From positions 930,001-994,000 of the forward strand of contig NZ_JAPEMI010000001.1 of the NCBI RefSeq assembly GCF_026342835.1: a DNA stretch of 64,000 nt, in the 5' to 3' direction. Of the stretch, positions 1 through 9,300 are shown piece after piece. The notes beneath the pieces are model-generated. The model worked only from the letters and a program-made list of their open reading frames with translations. It did not search any database and was not told where the DNA came from. This DNA is from Streptomyces sp. NBC_00154. GTDB lineage: Bacteria; Actinomycetota; Actinomycetes; Streptomycetales; Streptomycetaceae. Position 1 is the stretch's first letter; every line of letters begins with the position of its first letter. The position numbers and the translations under genes are program-made.

Positions 1-345
1 GGTGATCTGCAGGGTGTTGGAGACCGCGGACCAGAACTCCGGCTCGGAGAGCAGCGCCGTGAAGTTGGCGAGGCCGACGAACGGGCTCTGCTTGAAGCCC
101 AGGAACGGCTGGTAGTCCTGGAAGGCGATGACGTTGCCCGCGAGCGGCAGATAGAAGAAGAGCACGAAGTACAGGACGCCCGGCAGGCAGAACAGCAGGA
201 GGGCTCTGTCCCGCCTCAAGCGGTGACGCAGCGGCTGCCGTATGCGGGCTTTGGCGCGCTTCTTCCCGGCGGGTGAGTCCGCGTCATCCGGGTCGCGGGG
301 CTGCGGCACCGGCGACCGCACGGCTGAGACCGGCGCATCTGCCAT
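1..345 (-). CDS. Sugar ABC transporter permease, 5' part only
   Basis: The first 115 codons of an integral membrane permease of the LplB/MalF type; the rest lies outside the window. A charged N-terminal tail of about 45 residues (Arg/Lys rich) is followed by a first membrane helix containing LLLFCLPGVLYFVLFFYLPL and then the loop FQDYQPFLGFKQSPFVGL, which is characteristic of binding-protein-dependent carbohydrate permeases. The ATG at 345 is chosen because GGAGGTG lies at 355-361 with 9-nt spacing. Nearby are a DeoR-type regulator and a SIS-domain sugar enzyme, so an amino-sugar or oligosaccharide uptake locus is a reasonable inference, but the substrate cannot be read from the sequence. Confidence 0.85.
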   Translation of the reverse strand, partial: MADAPVSAVRSPVPQPRDPDDADSPAGKKRAKARIRQPLRHRLRRDRALLLFCLPGVLYFVLFFYLPLAGNVIAFQDYQPFLGFKQSPFVGLANFTALLSEPEFWSAVSNTLQIT

Positions 346-730
346 CGTCACAGGCACCTCCAGGGCTGATGGAGCAGAGGGAGTCCCGCAATTGCGGAGG
401 CGGCACGCACGACCGACGGTGCGGCCGCTGCTCCGTCGCGGCGACAGCCACATAGTTCACGACGGTGCACCAGGATGGCAAGAGTTGTTCATTTCGCAGA
501 GGTAACGAACATCTATAGACATTGAAAAAGTCATGTGGACGTCCTCTTTGGACCCATTAGGGCAGGAAGCCACGCGTGAAAGAGGTGCAACGGGAGCACG
601 AAAGTACCTCGATGAGATGACTGAACCTCTTGCCGGCGGGTTCGTTGCGGTACAAGGATGCTCCACCGTGCTCGATCTTGCATCGGTAGGTATCTCTCCC
701 AACATTCTCAAGCAGAGCGGGTATGCGCCT
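346..730. other. Intergenic region upstream of the ABC permease
   Basis: No convincing gene is seen. The right half (about 485-545) is unusually AT-rich for this genome and probably holds the promoter of the leftward permease gene. Reading frames on both strands here lack recognisable protein sequence. Confidence 0.5.
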
Positions 731-1214
731 ATGACCTCTCGCATGACTGCGCCCGGCCTCGGCGGGCTCGGCCGCATCGCCGGAAGTGCCTTCGTGGCAC
801 TGGAACTTGCGGCCGGACCAGGAATGTCCACGGCGGCCACGGCGCACGCCGATGAGGACGGCCGGGGGGACACCCCCGGCACGTACACCCACTACGAATT
901 CCCCGCCGGGACCCCGGACCTGTCATCCGTGACGTGGAGTACCACGGTCACCGCCGACCCCGGCTTCATAACTTCTGCCTGACCGCCGCACCGGAGACGT
1001 CCGGCAGCGGCAGGAAGGTGCCGGTCACGTTAAGAATTGTGTGGACACGCCGAGGCCGCTGACGACCTGGACGTACGGCGCACACGACTCGATCGTCAGC
1101 GACGCGACCGGCCAGTGCCTGTGCACGCCGGGCGGTCACGGGCCCGGACACCGTGTGGAGCTGCGCGACTGCACCGGCAAGGCGGACCGGTGGTGGACCG
1201 CGCCCCGCAGCTGA
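731..1214 (+). pseudogene. Remnant of a secreted protein with a ricin-B (CBM13) end
   Basis: The ATG at 731 opens a signal-peptide-like segment ending in ATAHA, followed by a stretch with YTHYEFPAGTPDLSSVTWST that resembles the start of secreted DUF3472-type proteins (tentative). That frame stops at 982. From 1041 to 1214, in another frame, the translation reads TWTYGAHDSIVSDATGQCLC and ends in DCTGKADRWWTAPRS, which is a ricin-B-lectin repeat. A short piece between them (AAPETSGSGRK) lies in a third register. An ancestral secreted carbohydrate-binding protein therefore appears to have lost its middle and its frame. Family identity of the N-terminal half is uncertain; the lectin tail is more secure. 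Confidence 0.55.
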
Positions 1215-1256
1215 TCCTGCGCGGCGGCATCCCCGCCGGACGGGCGGGTGTCACCT

Positions 1257-2057
1257 TCACACGGCGATGACGGTGACACCGGCCTCGGTGAAGCGGGCCT
1301 TCGCCTCGGGGGTGATGCCGGTGTCGGTGACCAGGAAATCGACCTGGCTGAGATCGCAGACCCGGGCGAAAGCCCGCTTGCCGATCTTCGAGGAGTCGGC
1401 GGCCACGACCACGCGCTGCGCCTGCTCGGCGAGCAGCCGGTTGATGCTGGCCTCGCCCTCGTGGTGGACGTACGCCCCGCGCTCGGTGTCGATCGCGTTG
1501 ACGCCCAGTACGGCGACGTCCAGGGTGATTTCGCCCAGCACGCCGCTGGCCAGCGGGCCGGTGAGCTCGTACGACTGGGGCCGGGCCACGCCTCCGGTCA
1601 CCACGATCTTTATCTGCGGCCGGATCACCAGCTCATTGGCGATGTTGAGGGCGTTGGTCACCACCGTCAGCGTCGGCTGGCCGCCGATCCCGGGGCCGGT
1701 GTCACCGACGAGGTCGGAGCGCACGGCCAGCGAGCGGGCGACCTCGGTGATCGTGGTGCCACCGGTCAGTCCCACCACCTCGCCCACCGCGACAAGTTCG
1801 GACACGGCGCGGCCGATGGCCTGCTTCTCCGGGGCGTGGCGTCCCGTCTTGTAGCGCAGCGCCAGCTCGTACGAGACCCCGTGCGCCACGGCGCCACCGC
1901 GGGTACGGGTGAGCAGCTGCTGCTCGGCAAGCTGGTCCAGGTCACGACGGATGGTCGCGGCCGAGACATCCAGCGTCGTCGCGGCGTCCTCGACCTCCAC
2001 CCTGCCGTGCTTCCCGACCAGCTCCAGCAGCGCGTTCCACCGGGCATCCCTGGACAA
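1257..2057 (-). CDS. DeoR/GlpR-family transcriptional regulator
   Basis: A 266-residue repressor of the DeoR family. Residues about 8-55 form the winged helix-turn-helix (DAATTLDVSAATIRRDLDQL). The remainder is the DeoR sensor domain that binds phosphorylated sugars, with the typical VVTGGVARPQSYEL and ADSSKIGKRAF stretches. The start is taken as TTG at 2057 because AAGGAG lies at 2065-2070 with 7-nt spacing and homologues begin with the SRDARW segment; the open frame extends far upstream but without homology. The gene is divergent from the SIS-domain gene across a 185-bp region carrying a repeated motif, so control of that gene is likely. The inducing sugar phosphate is unknown. Confidence 0.85.
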   Translation of the reverse strand: MSRDARWNALLELVGKHGRVEVEDAATTLDVSAATIRRDLDQLAEQQLLTRTRGGAVAHGVSYELALRYKTGRHAPEKQAIGRAVSELVAVGEVVGLTGGTTITEVARSLAVRSDLVGDTGPGIGGQPTLTVVTNALNIANELVIRPQIKIVVTGGVARPQSYELTGPLASGVLGEITLDVAVLGVNAIDTERGAYVHHEGEASINRLLAEQAQRVVVAADSSKIGKRAFARVCDLSQVDFLVTDTGITPEAKARFTEAGVTVIAV

Positions 2058-2168
2058 GAGAACTCTCCTTACGGGTCCGGGATTCGAGCACCCATCCCCT
2101 TGGGCACGGTCACCGGACACGCGCAAGCGTCGCACAAGGCTCTGATCAGTCAAGTCTCCTGCAACAAG

Positions 2169-2203
2169 AATGCTTGATAATGCTTGTAGTTCATCGCTAA
2201 CGT
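2169..2203 (+). promoter_or_regulatory. Candidate promoter and DeoR operator for the SIS gene
   Basis: The octamer AATGCTTG occurs at 2169-2176 and again at 2179-2186, exactly 10 bp apart, so both copies face the same side of the helix. CAAGAATGCTTG at 2165-2176 is also an imperfect palindrome. TTGATA (2174-2179) and TAACGT (2198-2203), 18 bp apart, make a plausible sigma-70-type promoter reading toward the SIS gene. The repeat overlaps the -35 element, as expected of a repressor site. This is inference from pattern only. Confidence 0.45.
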
Positions 2204-2242
2204 GCGTGAACGAGCATCCCATCACCTGTACGGAGTGCAAAA

Positions 2243-3127
2243 GTGTCATTTGTCGAGATTGAGACAGCCAGCCAACCGGAGTGCTGGCGTCGCGCCGCCG
2301 ACCTGGCACCGAGCCGGTCGGCCGCCCTGCCCGCCACCGGCGAGCGCATCGCCGTCGTCGGCTGCGGCACATCGTTCTACATGGCTCAGGCATACGCCGC
2401 GCTCCGCGAGGAATCCGGACAGGGCGAGTCCGACGCGTTCGCCGCATCGGAGTTCCCCTTCGGCCGCCGCTACGACCGGGTCGTCGCGCTCACCCGCTCG
2501 GGCACCACGACCGAGGTGCTGGACCTGCTGGGCCGGCTCCGCGGCGTCACCCGTACCGTCGCGATCACGGCCGACCCGAACACCCCGGTGATGACCTCGG
2601 CCGACGATGTCGTCGTGCTCGACTTCGCCGACGAGCAGTCCGTGGTGCAGACCCGGTTCGCCACCACCGCGCTCACGCTGCTCCGCGCCCACCTCGGCCT
2701 GCACACCGACGCCGTGGTCCGCGACGCGGAGACCGCACTCGCCGAGCCGCTGCCCGAAGGCCTGCTGGACTGCACCCAGTTCACCTTCCTCGGCCGGGGC
2801 TGGACGGCCGGCCTCGCCAACGAGGCCGCGCTCAAGATGAAGGAGGCGTCGCTGTCCTGGACGGAGTCGTACCCCGCGATGGAGTACCGCCACGGCCCGA
2901 TCAGCATCACCACCACCGGCACGGCCACCTGGATGTTCGGCGCCGCGCCGGAGGGGCTCGACGATCAGGTGCTGTCGACCGGGGCCCGCTGGGTGGAGAG
3001 CGGCCTGGACCCGCTGGCCGAGCTGGTCCGCGTACAGCGCCTGGCGATCGCCCGCGCCGAGGCCGCCGGCATCGACCCGGACAGTCCCCGCCACCTGACC
3101 CGCTCGGTGGTCCTTGCGGACGCCTGA
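2243..3127 (+). CDS. SIS-domain sugar-phosphate isomerase/deaminase-like protein
   Basis: A 294-residue cytoplasmic protein with tandem SIS folds, related to AgaS and the isomerase half of GlmS. The first SIS motif is VVGCGTSFYMAQA (about 38-50) and the phosphate-binding loop TRSGTTTE lies at about 84-91. The second half has EAALKMKEASLSWTESYPA and EYRHGP, the pattern seen in amino-sugar aldose-ketose isomerases and deaminases. GTG at 2243 follows GGAG at 2232-2235. The divergent DeoR regulator and nearby sugar permease suggest catabolism of a phosphorylated amino sugar. No separate kinase or deacetylase gene is present in the window, so the exact reaction is unknown. Confidence 0.8.
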   Translation: MSFVEIETASQPECWRRAADLAPSRSAALPATGERIAVVGCGTSFYMAQAYAALREESGQGESDAFAASEFPFGRRYDRVVALTRSGTTTEVLDLLGRLRGVTRTVAITADPNTPVMTSADDVVVLDFADEQSVVQTRFATTALTLLRAHLGLHTDAVVRDAETALAEPLPEGLLDCTQFTFLGRGWTAGLANEAALKMKEASLSWTESYPAMEYRHGPISITTTGTATWMFGAAPEGLDDQVLSTGARWVESGLDPLAELVRVQRLAIARAEAAGIDPDSPRHLTRSVVLADA

Positions 3128-3134
3128 CCGGCGG

Positions 3135-3308
3135 ATGGACATTGTCGAGCGCGCGCTCACCGTTGCGCACAACGGCGTCCGCGGCGGCGCGTGCGAGGGG
3201 TTCCTCGCCGCGCCGGTACGGGGCAGTGGGGCCGGCGTCCTCGTCCTTGCCGGGTCGAGTGGTCGGATCGAGGACCAGCGATGGGCCCGGCTCGGCACCG
3301 GCTGGTAG
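3135..3308 (+). pseudogene. N-terminal fragment of a dienelactone-hydrolase/acyl-CoA-thioesterase-like protein
   Basis: The frame begins 7 nt after the SIS stop codon and reads VRGGACEGFLAAPVRGSGAG and VLVLAGSSGRIE before ending at a stop after about 57 codons. These segments match the start of BAAT/dienelactone-hydrolase alpha-beta hydrolases, which are usually more than 200 residues long. The catalytic serine, aspartate and histidine regions are absent. The fragment is therefore a truncation, probably from a deletion joining it to the FN3 remnant that follows. Confidence 0.5.
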
Positions 3309-3414
3309 GGGCACGCGCAGGCGAACGACCGGTCGGCCCCTCACGCGTGTCCGGGCTCGGCAACAGCCGGTCTCCGGCCCGTCGAGGCAGCGGGACAGCG
3401 GGCCGGAGTCGGAA

Positions 3415-4878
3415 TTCCACGGCGGCGTCCGCAAGGTCGACATGTGGAAGAACGTGGCCCCCACCGTCTCCAAGACCGTCAACGTGACCATCCCGTCGGG
3501 CAAGCACAGTCTCCGCGTCGACTTCGTCAACTGGACCGGCGCAGCCAACGTCAAGTTCGCCTACACCCCTCGCACTTCGGCGACCGTCGACAAGGTCAAG
3601 CCCCTCGTCCCGACCGGGACCACCGTCACCTACAGCACGGCGACCACGTCCACGAAGGTCAGCTGGGCCAAGAACAAGGAGATGGACCTCGCCGGGTACC
3701 GCGTGTACCGGCGGCTGAAGGGCACCTCCTACCCCGCGAAGCCGATCGCGACCACGACGTCCACCTCGTACACCGACACGACCGTCCCGAAGGACGGCAA
3801 CGGCGACACGTTGTCGGGAGGCGGTTACAGCGGGCCCCTGCCGCAGACCGGCGACATCTACTACTACGTCGTCACCGCCGTCGACACGCACGGCCACGAA
3901 TCGGCGGCCTCGGGCGCGGCGATGTACTACACCCGCGACCTGACCGGCCCGGTGGACACCGCCCTCAACGCGCGGGCCTCGGAGAGCGAGGCGGGCGTCA
4001 CGCTGACCTGGGACGCCTCCGAGCGGACCAGCCACGACTTCGCGGGCTACTCGATCTTCCGGTCGCGTCAGCCGCGCACCGTACCCGGGGCCCAGCGCGA
4101 GGAAGTCGGCAAGGGGGTGAAGGGCACCACCTTCCCGACGCCGCCCCGCCACCCGGCGTCACGTAACTACTACGGGGTCGTCGCCCTGGACCACGCAGGG
4201 AACGGGGGCACCCCTCCCCAGGAGATCACTGTCGCCGTCACCGGCAACACGACCGCCCCCGCACCGGTCACCGGCGTGACCGCCACCCCGAAGAAGAACG
4301 GCGTCACCCTCTCCTGGGAGGCGAGCAACACGCCCGGCTTCGACCACTACCGCGTGCTGCGCGGGACCCTTGTCGACGGGCAGTGGGCGTACACCCCGGT
4401 GCAGGATCCCTGGACCCTGCGGCCGCGGGAGATCACGGCGACGACCTTCCACGACGCGGTACCGGCCGACGGGCAGCAGGCGCGCTACGGCGTGGTCGCA
4501 GTCGACCAGTACGGCAACCAGCTCACCCCGGACACCGGCGCGACCGTCGCCGAAGTCACCGAGCTGGACCTCCGTCCGACCGCCCCGCCGGCGACCGGCG
4601 CTCCGCTCAGCTACCTCGGCACGAGCCTCGGCGGCCGGATCTCCTGGGGCGGCACCAGCGACAAGAACGAGAACGGCAGCCGGGTGTCGGGTGTCGCTGT
4701 CCACCGGTGGAACCCGGAGACCGAGACCTTCGACCTGATCGGCGTGGACGACTCCAGCGCCGGTTACTGGTGGGACAGCAGCCAGCCGGCCGGCACCACG
4801 GTGTACTACCGCGTCACGGTCCGCTACGAGGACGGCACCGAGTCGGGCGCGTCCCAGACCGCCGCCGTGACCGACTGA
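3415..4878 (+). pseudogene. 5'-truncated fibronectin-III repeat protein (PA14/FN3)
   Basis: About 487 codons of clear extracellular-type sequence. It starts with what looks like the end of a PA14 domain (KHSLRVDFVNWTGAANVKFAY) and continues with four FN3-like repeats marked by DLAGYRVYRRL, DFAGYSIFRS, GFDHYRVLRG and VSGVAVHRW. There is no signal peptide, and homology begins abruptly near 3415, so the 5' end has been lost. An ATG at 3442 could still start a 478-residue protein, but without a secretion signal it would stay in the cytoplasm. Intact relatives are large secreted or surface proteins of polysaccharide or peptide turnover. Confidence 0.65.
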
Positions 4879-4923
4879 GTGACCCGCAGCGAGCCCATCC
4901 ACACGGGTGACGCTCGGCGAGGA

Positions 4924-4948
4924 GGACCGGAAGTTGAGCTTCCGGTCC
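4924..4948. terminator. Hairpin terminator after the FN3 remnant
   Basis: Perfect 10-bp stem (4924-4933 with 4939-4948) and a 5-nt TTGAG loop, 45 bp after the stop codon. No U-tract, as is usual in Streptomyces. Confidence 0.7.
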
Positions 4949-4978
4949 CCATCGCCATCCCGTCGGCGTCGCACGCAC

Positions 4979-5149
4979 TCAGCAGCGTCGGCCCGACGGC
5001 AGCTCCTCATCGCCCGTGGCGACCGGGCGGGCCGGGTCCGCCGACCAGGCGGACCAGGACCCGGGGTACAGGGCGGCCGAGCCGATCCCCACCCGTTCCG
5101 GCGCTGGCAGGTCGTGGCAGGCGGTCGCCACACTGCCGTTCCACGGGTT
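4979..5149 (-). pseudogene. C-terminal fragment of a rhodanese-type sulfurtransferase
   Basis: On the minus strand this stretch encodes NGSVATACHDLPAPERVG followed by ALYPGSWSAWSADPARPV, the conserved end of two-domain thiosulfate/3-mercaptopyruvate sulfurtransferases. The intact gene at 59.7 kb has the parallel ALYAGSWSEWSADESRPV. The active-site loop (normally CGSGVTA) is degraded to NGSVATA, and everything upstream is missing. It lies between convergent genes and has no start, so it is a relic. Confidence 0.6.
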
Positions 5150-5184
5150 CCGTACGGCATTGTCCGGCCCCGGCCATACGGACG

Positions 5185-6210
5185 TCAGGCCTCCGTCAGG
5201 CGACTGCCCGGACTGACGTCTTCCGGGGTGGTCCCCATCGAGTCCCCCGGGCCGGCGATCCATCCCAACCGGGCTGCCTGCCAGCCCAGTTGGATCCGGC
5301 TGGTGGCAGCAGCACGGTCCATCAGATCCCGCACCCGGCGCTGCACGGTCCGTCTTCCCATCCGCAGCTGTCGGGCGATGCCGGTGTCAGTCAGTCCGGA
5401 GAGCAGCAGGGTCAGGAGCTCGATGTCGTCGTCCGTCAGTTCGCTGCGCGGCTGGACGGCCATGGGGTGCAGGGGCAGTGCGGATTCCCACACGAGCTCG
5501 AACAGCGCGACCAACGCTTCCAGCAGCGGACCGGGGTGGATGTGGACGACCCGCTGTGTACACGATTCGCCCGAGCGCATCGCAAGAAGGGCCGTCGAAC
5601 CGTCGACGATGACCATCTTGACCGGCACATGATTCAGAACCCGGCCCTGCTCCCCCGCCTCCGCGTACTGGAGGACCTCCTCTCGCGACCCGTCCGCCTC
5701 CAGCCCCAGCCGGTCGTAGACGGTCCGGAACCTCACCCCCGCCGCCAGCTGTTCGATCTCGACCTCATTGACGGTTTCGGATACCACGTACGGCGGGGCG
5801 TCGAACCGTACGACCTCCCTGCGGGCCCGAGCCTGGATCTGCTGGTACCGCAGCGCCACCTCCTCGTCGGGGACGACCTCGGCCATGTCCCCCGAGTTGT
5901 CCGGGCGGGGCGCGCTGCGGTACTCGTCCGCGAGCCGGTCCAGAGCCCCGCGGGCCTTCGTCAGCTCGGTCATCCGCGCCAGGAACAGCACCTCCCCCGC
6001 TATGTCCGGAGGTGATGGAATCAGCTGTGCGGGCCGGTCGTCAGTGGCTGTCACCAGCCCCTTCTCGACGAGTCCGCCGATGGTCTCGGCCGCGTGCCCG
6101 GCGCTGAGGCGGAGAAGGTGCCGGATCCGGTCCGCGTCGCTACGTCCTGTGCGAACGAGCAGTTCGTACACCTGCGACTCGGTGGTGCTCAGACCGAGCG
6201 TCTCCAGCAT
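5185..6210 (-). CDS. TrmB-like/LuxR-type transcriptional regulator
   Basis: A 341-residue regulator. The N-terminus (about 1-70) is a TrmB-like winged helix (MLETLGLSTTESQVYELLVR), the middle resembles a phospholipase-D-like effector domain, and about 255-310 is a LuxR-type helix-turn-helix (LTDDDIELLTLLLSGLTDTG followed by IARQLRMGRRTVQRRV). Such TrmB-LuxR proteins commonly sit beside S8 peptidase genes in Streptomyces, and here the peptidase gene begins upstream in the same orientation. The two are separated by a strong terminator at 6321-6369, so they are not obviously cotranscribed. The ligand is unknown. Confidence 0.8.
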   Translation of the reverse strand: MLETLGLSTTESQVYELLVRTGRSDADRIRHLLRLSAGHAAETIGGLVEKGLVTATDDRPAQLIPSPPDIAGEVLFLARMTELTKARGALDRLADEYRSAPRPDNSGDMAEVVPDEEVALRYQQIQARARREVVRFDAPPYVVSETVNEVEIEQLAAGVRFRTVYDRLGLEADGSREEVLQYAEAGEQGRVLNHVPVKMVIVDGSTALLAMRSGESCTQRVVHIHPGPLLEALVALFELVWESALPLHPMAVQPRSELTDDDIELLTLLLSGLTDTGIARQLRMGRRTVQRRVRDLMDRAAATSRIQLGWQAARLGWIAGPGDSMGTTPEDVSPGSRLTEA

Positions 6211-6320
6211 CTCCGCACTCTCCCCTCGCAGGCTCCCGAGGAGCCCCCTTCACCCATGCAGCGCGTCACGGCGTACTCGGAGCATCCGTGAACCCGATGA
6301 CAATACGGCCGTTTATGCAG

Positions 6321-6369
6321 GCAGGGCGCCCGGCGCAGGGAATTCCTACCCCTGCGCCGGGCGCCCTGC
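6321..6369. terminator. Strong hairpin terminator of the S8 peptidase gene
   Basis: Perfect 20-bp GC-rich stem (6321-6340 paired with 6350-6369) with a 9-nt loop, 30 bp beyond the peptidase stop codon. Confidence 0.9.
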
Positions 6370-6398
6370 AGTGTCCGACGTACTTCTGGTTCAGAACC

Positions 6399-9300
6399 TC
6401 ACTTGAGGGCGTAGGCCCGGGTGATGGTCTGGACGGTGCGGCTGCCCGCAGAGTCCCAGACCTCGGTCCTGAGGGTCACGAAACCGTTGGTGTCGGCCAA
6501 CTTGGGGTGCCACAGCATCGCCTCGAAGGAGTTGTCGTCCCGGCGCAGCGTCGCGGCGGACTTCCAGGTGGCGCCGTCGTCGTAGGAGACGGAGACCTTG
6601 GCGCCGGCGATCGCTGTGGAGCCGGCCCAGCCCTTGGGGCGTCCCGCGTCAACGGTGAAGGTGTACGGCAGTCCGGAACGCGCCTGGTTGAGCTCGTTCA
6701 GCGGCAGGTCGTAGTCGAGCAGGATCACGGGCATGGACTCACAGACCTTGGGCGTGGGGATGAACGCCGTGTCGCAGTCCTTGATGGCCATGGTGGTCGG
6801 TGCCGCCTGGCTGAAGTTCCACTCGGTGCGTATCTGGCGGCCCACGGTGACGCCCGGGACGTCGGTGGTCAGCTTCTGGTCGAGGACGTACCGGTAGTCC
6901 GCCTTCTCCTGCGCCAGCTGGCCGAAGCCGGTGATCGGCTGCCCGTTGAGGTAGTAACTCCAGGTCCCGGTCAGGCCCGACAGAGTGTGGGTGGGATCGC
7001 TGTCGGCACCGTTGTTGCCCGGAAGTTTCTGCCAGACGTCGGTGCGGCAGAACACACACGGCCCGAACTCGTACTGGGACAGGCGCATCGGCGCGTCGAA
7101 CCAGCTCCGGGTGTAGGACTTGCCCGGGGTGAGGTAGGTGGCGCGCTGGCCGCTCATCGTCCAGGTCGAGGAGTTGAAGCTGGCCGACACGCTCGGCTGG
7201 TACGTCACCCCGGTGCCCGCGAGGAAGTAGTCGTCGCGGGTGGTGCCCTGGTAGAGGGGCTGGGCAACGGAGCCCGTGCTCACCTGCAGCGGGCCCCAGA
7301 CGTTCATGTACTCGGCGCCCAGACGACGGGCGCCGTCGGAGTGGAACGTATTGGTGACCTTGGCGAAGTCCTTGACGTCGACGGTCTTGGCCAGGTCGGC
7401 GGGGATCCGGTCGTCGGTGAAGTGCGGGTTGTAGGTGTAGCCCGATTCCAGGACGCCCTTCAGGGCGATCCGGACCTTGTCCTTGGCCAGCAGCGCCTTG
7501 AGCGTTGCGGCGTTGTCGTACGTGGCGTGGGCGACCGGGATGGTCTGGCCGGCGGGAACGCCGCTTCCGCTGGGCCCGGGGTCGGCAGGGGCCACGATCA
7601 TCGCAACGGCTCCGGCAGCCGCGGCCAGGGCCGCCTGGCCGTCGGCCTTGGTGACGTCGGCCACGGAGACCAGAACGGTCTTGCCCTTGACGTCGGCACC
7701 CGCGAAGTCCTGCTCGGTACCGGCGCCCAGGTCGAGCAGCTCGGTGCGCTTGGTGCCCTCGAAGCGCTTCGCGTACACCGAGGACTTCAGCGGGATGGTC
7801 ACGTGCCCGGGGTCCGTCACCTGCAGCTGGACCAGCGGTTCGCGCCGGGCCAGGGATGTCTCCAGGCGCAGCGCGCCGGTGGTGGCGCCGGCGCTCGGGA
7901 TGGCACCTTGCCTGAGGTCGGCGAGGTTGAGCAGGTTGCCGATGCCGACGAAGTTGGCGTGGCCGCCTGCGGTGCCGTCGTCACGGACGATGAACGTGGT
8001 CACCTGGCCGTTCTCCAGTGGCCGCTTCTCGCCCTTGATCTTCACGCTGAGGTCGGTGGCGGTGGTGCCGTCGACGGTGAAGGTCTGGTCCCGGTCACTC
8101 ACCTCGATGTTGGGCACGGCGAACAGGTCGCCCGCGTAGGAGACCGCGCCCCCGGCGGGGTCCGACGTGTAGAGCGAGCCTTCGATGGAGTACTTGCCGA
8201 GCGGTACCGACAGGGTGGTGGTACCGGTGTCGTACATGGTCTGGCTCTGCCAGACGTTGTTGTCCAGCCCGTGCAGGGTGAACTTGAGTGCTCTGGGGGT
8301 GTTGCCGAAGCGGTCGGTGGCCTTCAGCGTGACCTCGTGCTGCTCGACGGAGGTGACAAAGCCGAGCGCGGCGTGCACCGACTCGCCGCTGTCGGAGGTG
8401 GCGGTGACCGATCCGCCGTACTGGCCGGTCTTCAGGCCGTTGTTGTCGAGCGTGACGACGACCTCGGCAGTGCCGCCGGCCGGGACGGTGACCCGGCCGT
8501 CGGCCAGGCCCGCTCCCGACAGCGACAGCGTGCCGGCCGGGACCGCGGTTCCGCTCGCGTCCTCGGCGGCGGCCGTCACGGTCACCACGGTGTCGGTCGT
8601 GGCGTCGTTGTGCAGCGTCAGGGTGCGGCTGCGCGTGGGGTAGGTGCCCTTCTGCCACGGTATGACGCGGAAGTCGGCGGTGCCGGACAGCTCCAGCGAC
8701 GGGTCGAGGGCGGCGGGTATGTCGACCCGGCCGTAGCCCTGCTGGTAGACGGACTGGTCGGCGGCTGACTTGGCGTGCGCCGTCAGCGCCTCCTTGATGC
8801 GCTGTCCGGTCCAGTCGGGGTGGCGCTGCTTGAGGATCGCGGCGGAGCCGGCCACATGCGGGGTGGCCATCGAGGTGCCGTTGGCCGAGGTGTAGTCGGC
8901 GTCCACCGGAGTGCCCATGGTGGTGCCGGCCGCGCGGGCGGCGACGATGTCCACGCCCGGGGCGGTGATCTCCGGCTTGATCGCCATGTCGCCGAGGCGC
9001 GGGCCGCGGCTGGAGAAGCCGGCGAGCGCGTCGGACTTGTCGACGGCGCCGACGGTGAGGGCCGCGTCGGCGGAGCCGGGGGTGCCGAGGGTGCTCTCAC
9101 CGGGGCCTGCGTTGCCGGCGGCGATGACGAACAGGGTGTTCGAGGAGGCACTGAGCGAGTTGACCGCGTTGGTCAGGACGTCCTCGCCGGGGGTGTCGGT
9201 GCCGCCGAGGCTCATGCTGACGACATCGGCGCCCTGCTCGACCGCCCACTCCATGCCGGCCAGGATGCTGGAGTCCAGGCCCTGCCCGCTGTTGGCGAGC

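Noticed and set aside
533..730. N-terminal part of the 149-codon frame before the secreted-protein remnant
   Set aside because: No homology-like content before the signal-peptide-like segment starting at 731.
2281..3414. Upstream extension of the FN3 frame through the SIS gene
   Set aside because: Arg/Pro-rich shadow translation of the SIS gene in another frame; FN3/PA14-like sequence begins only near 3415.
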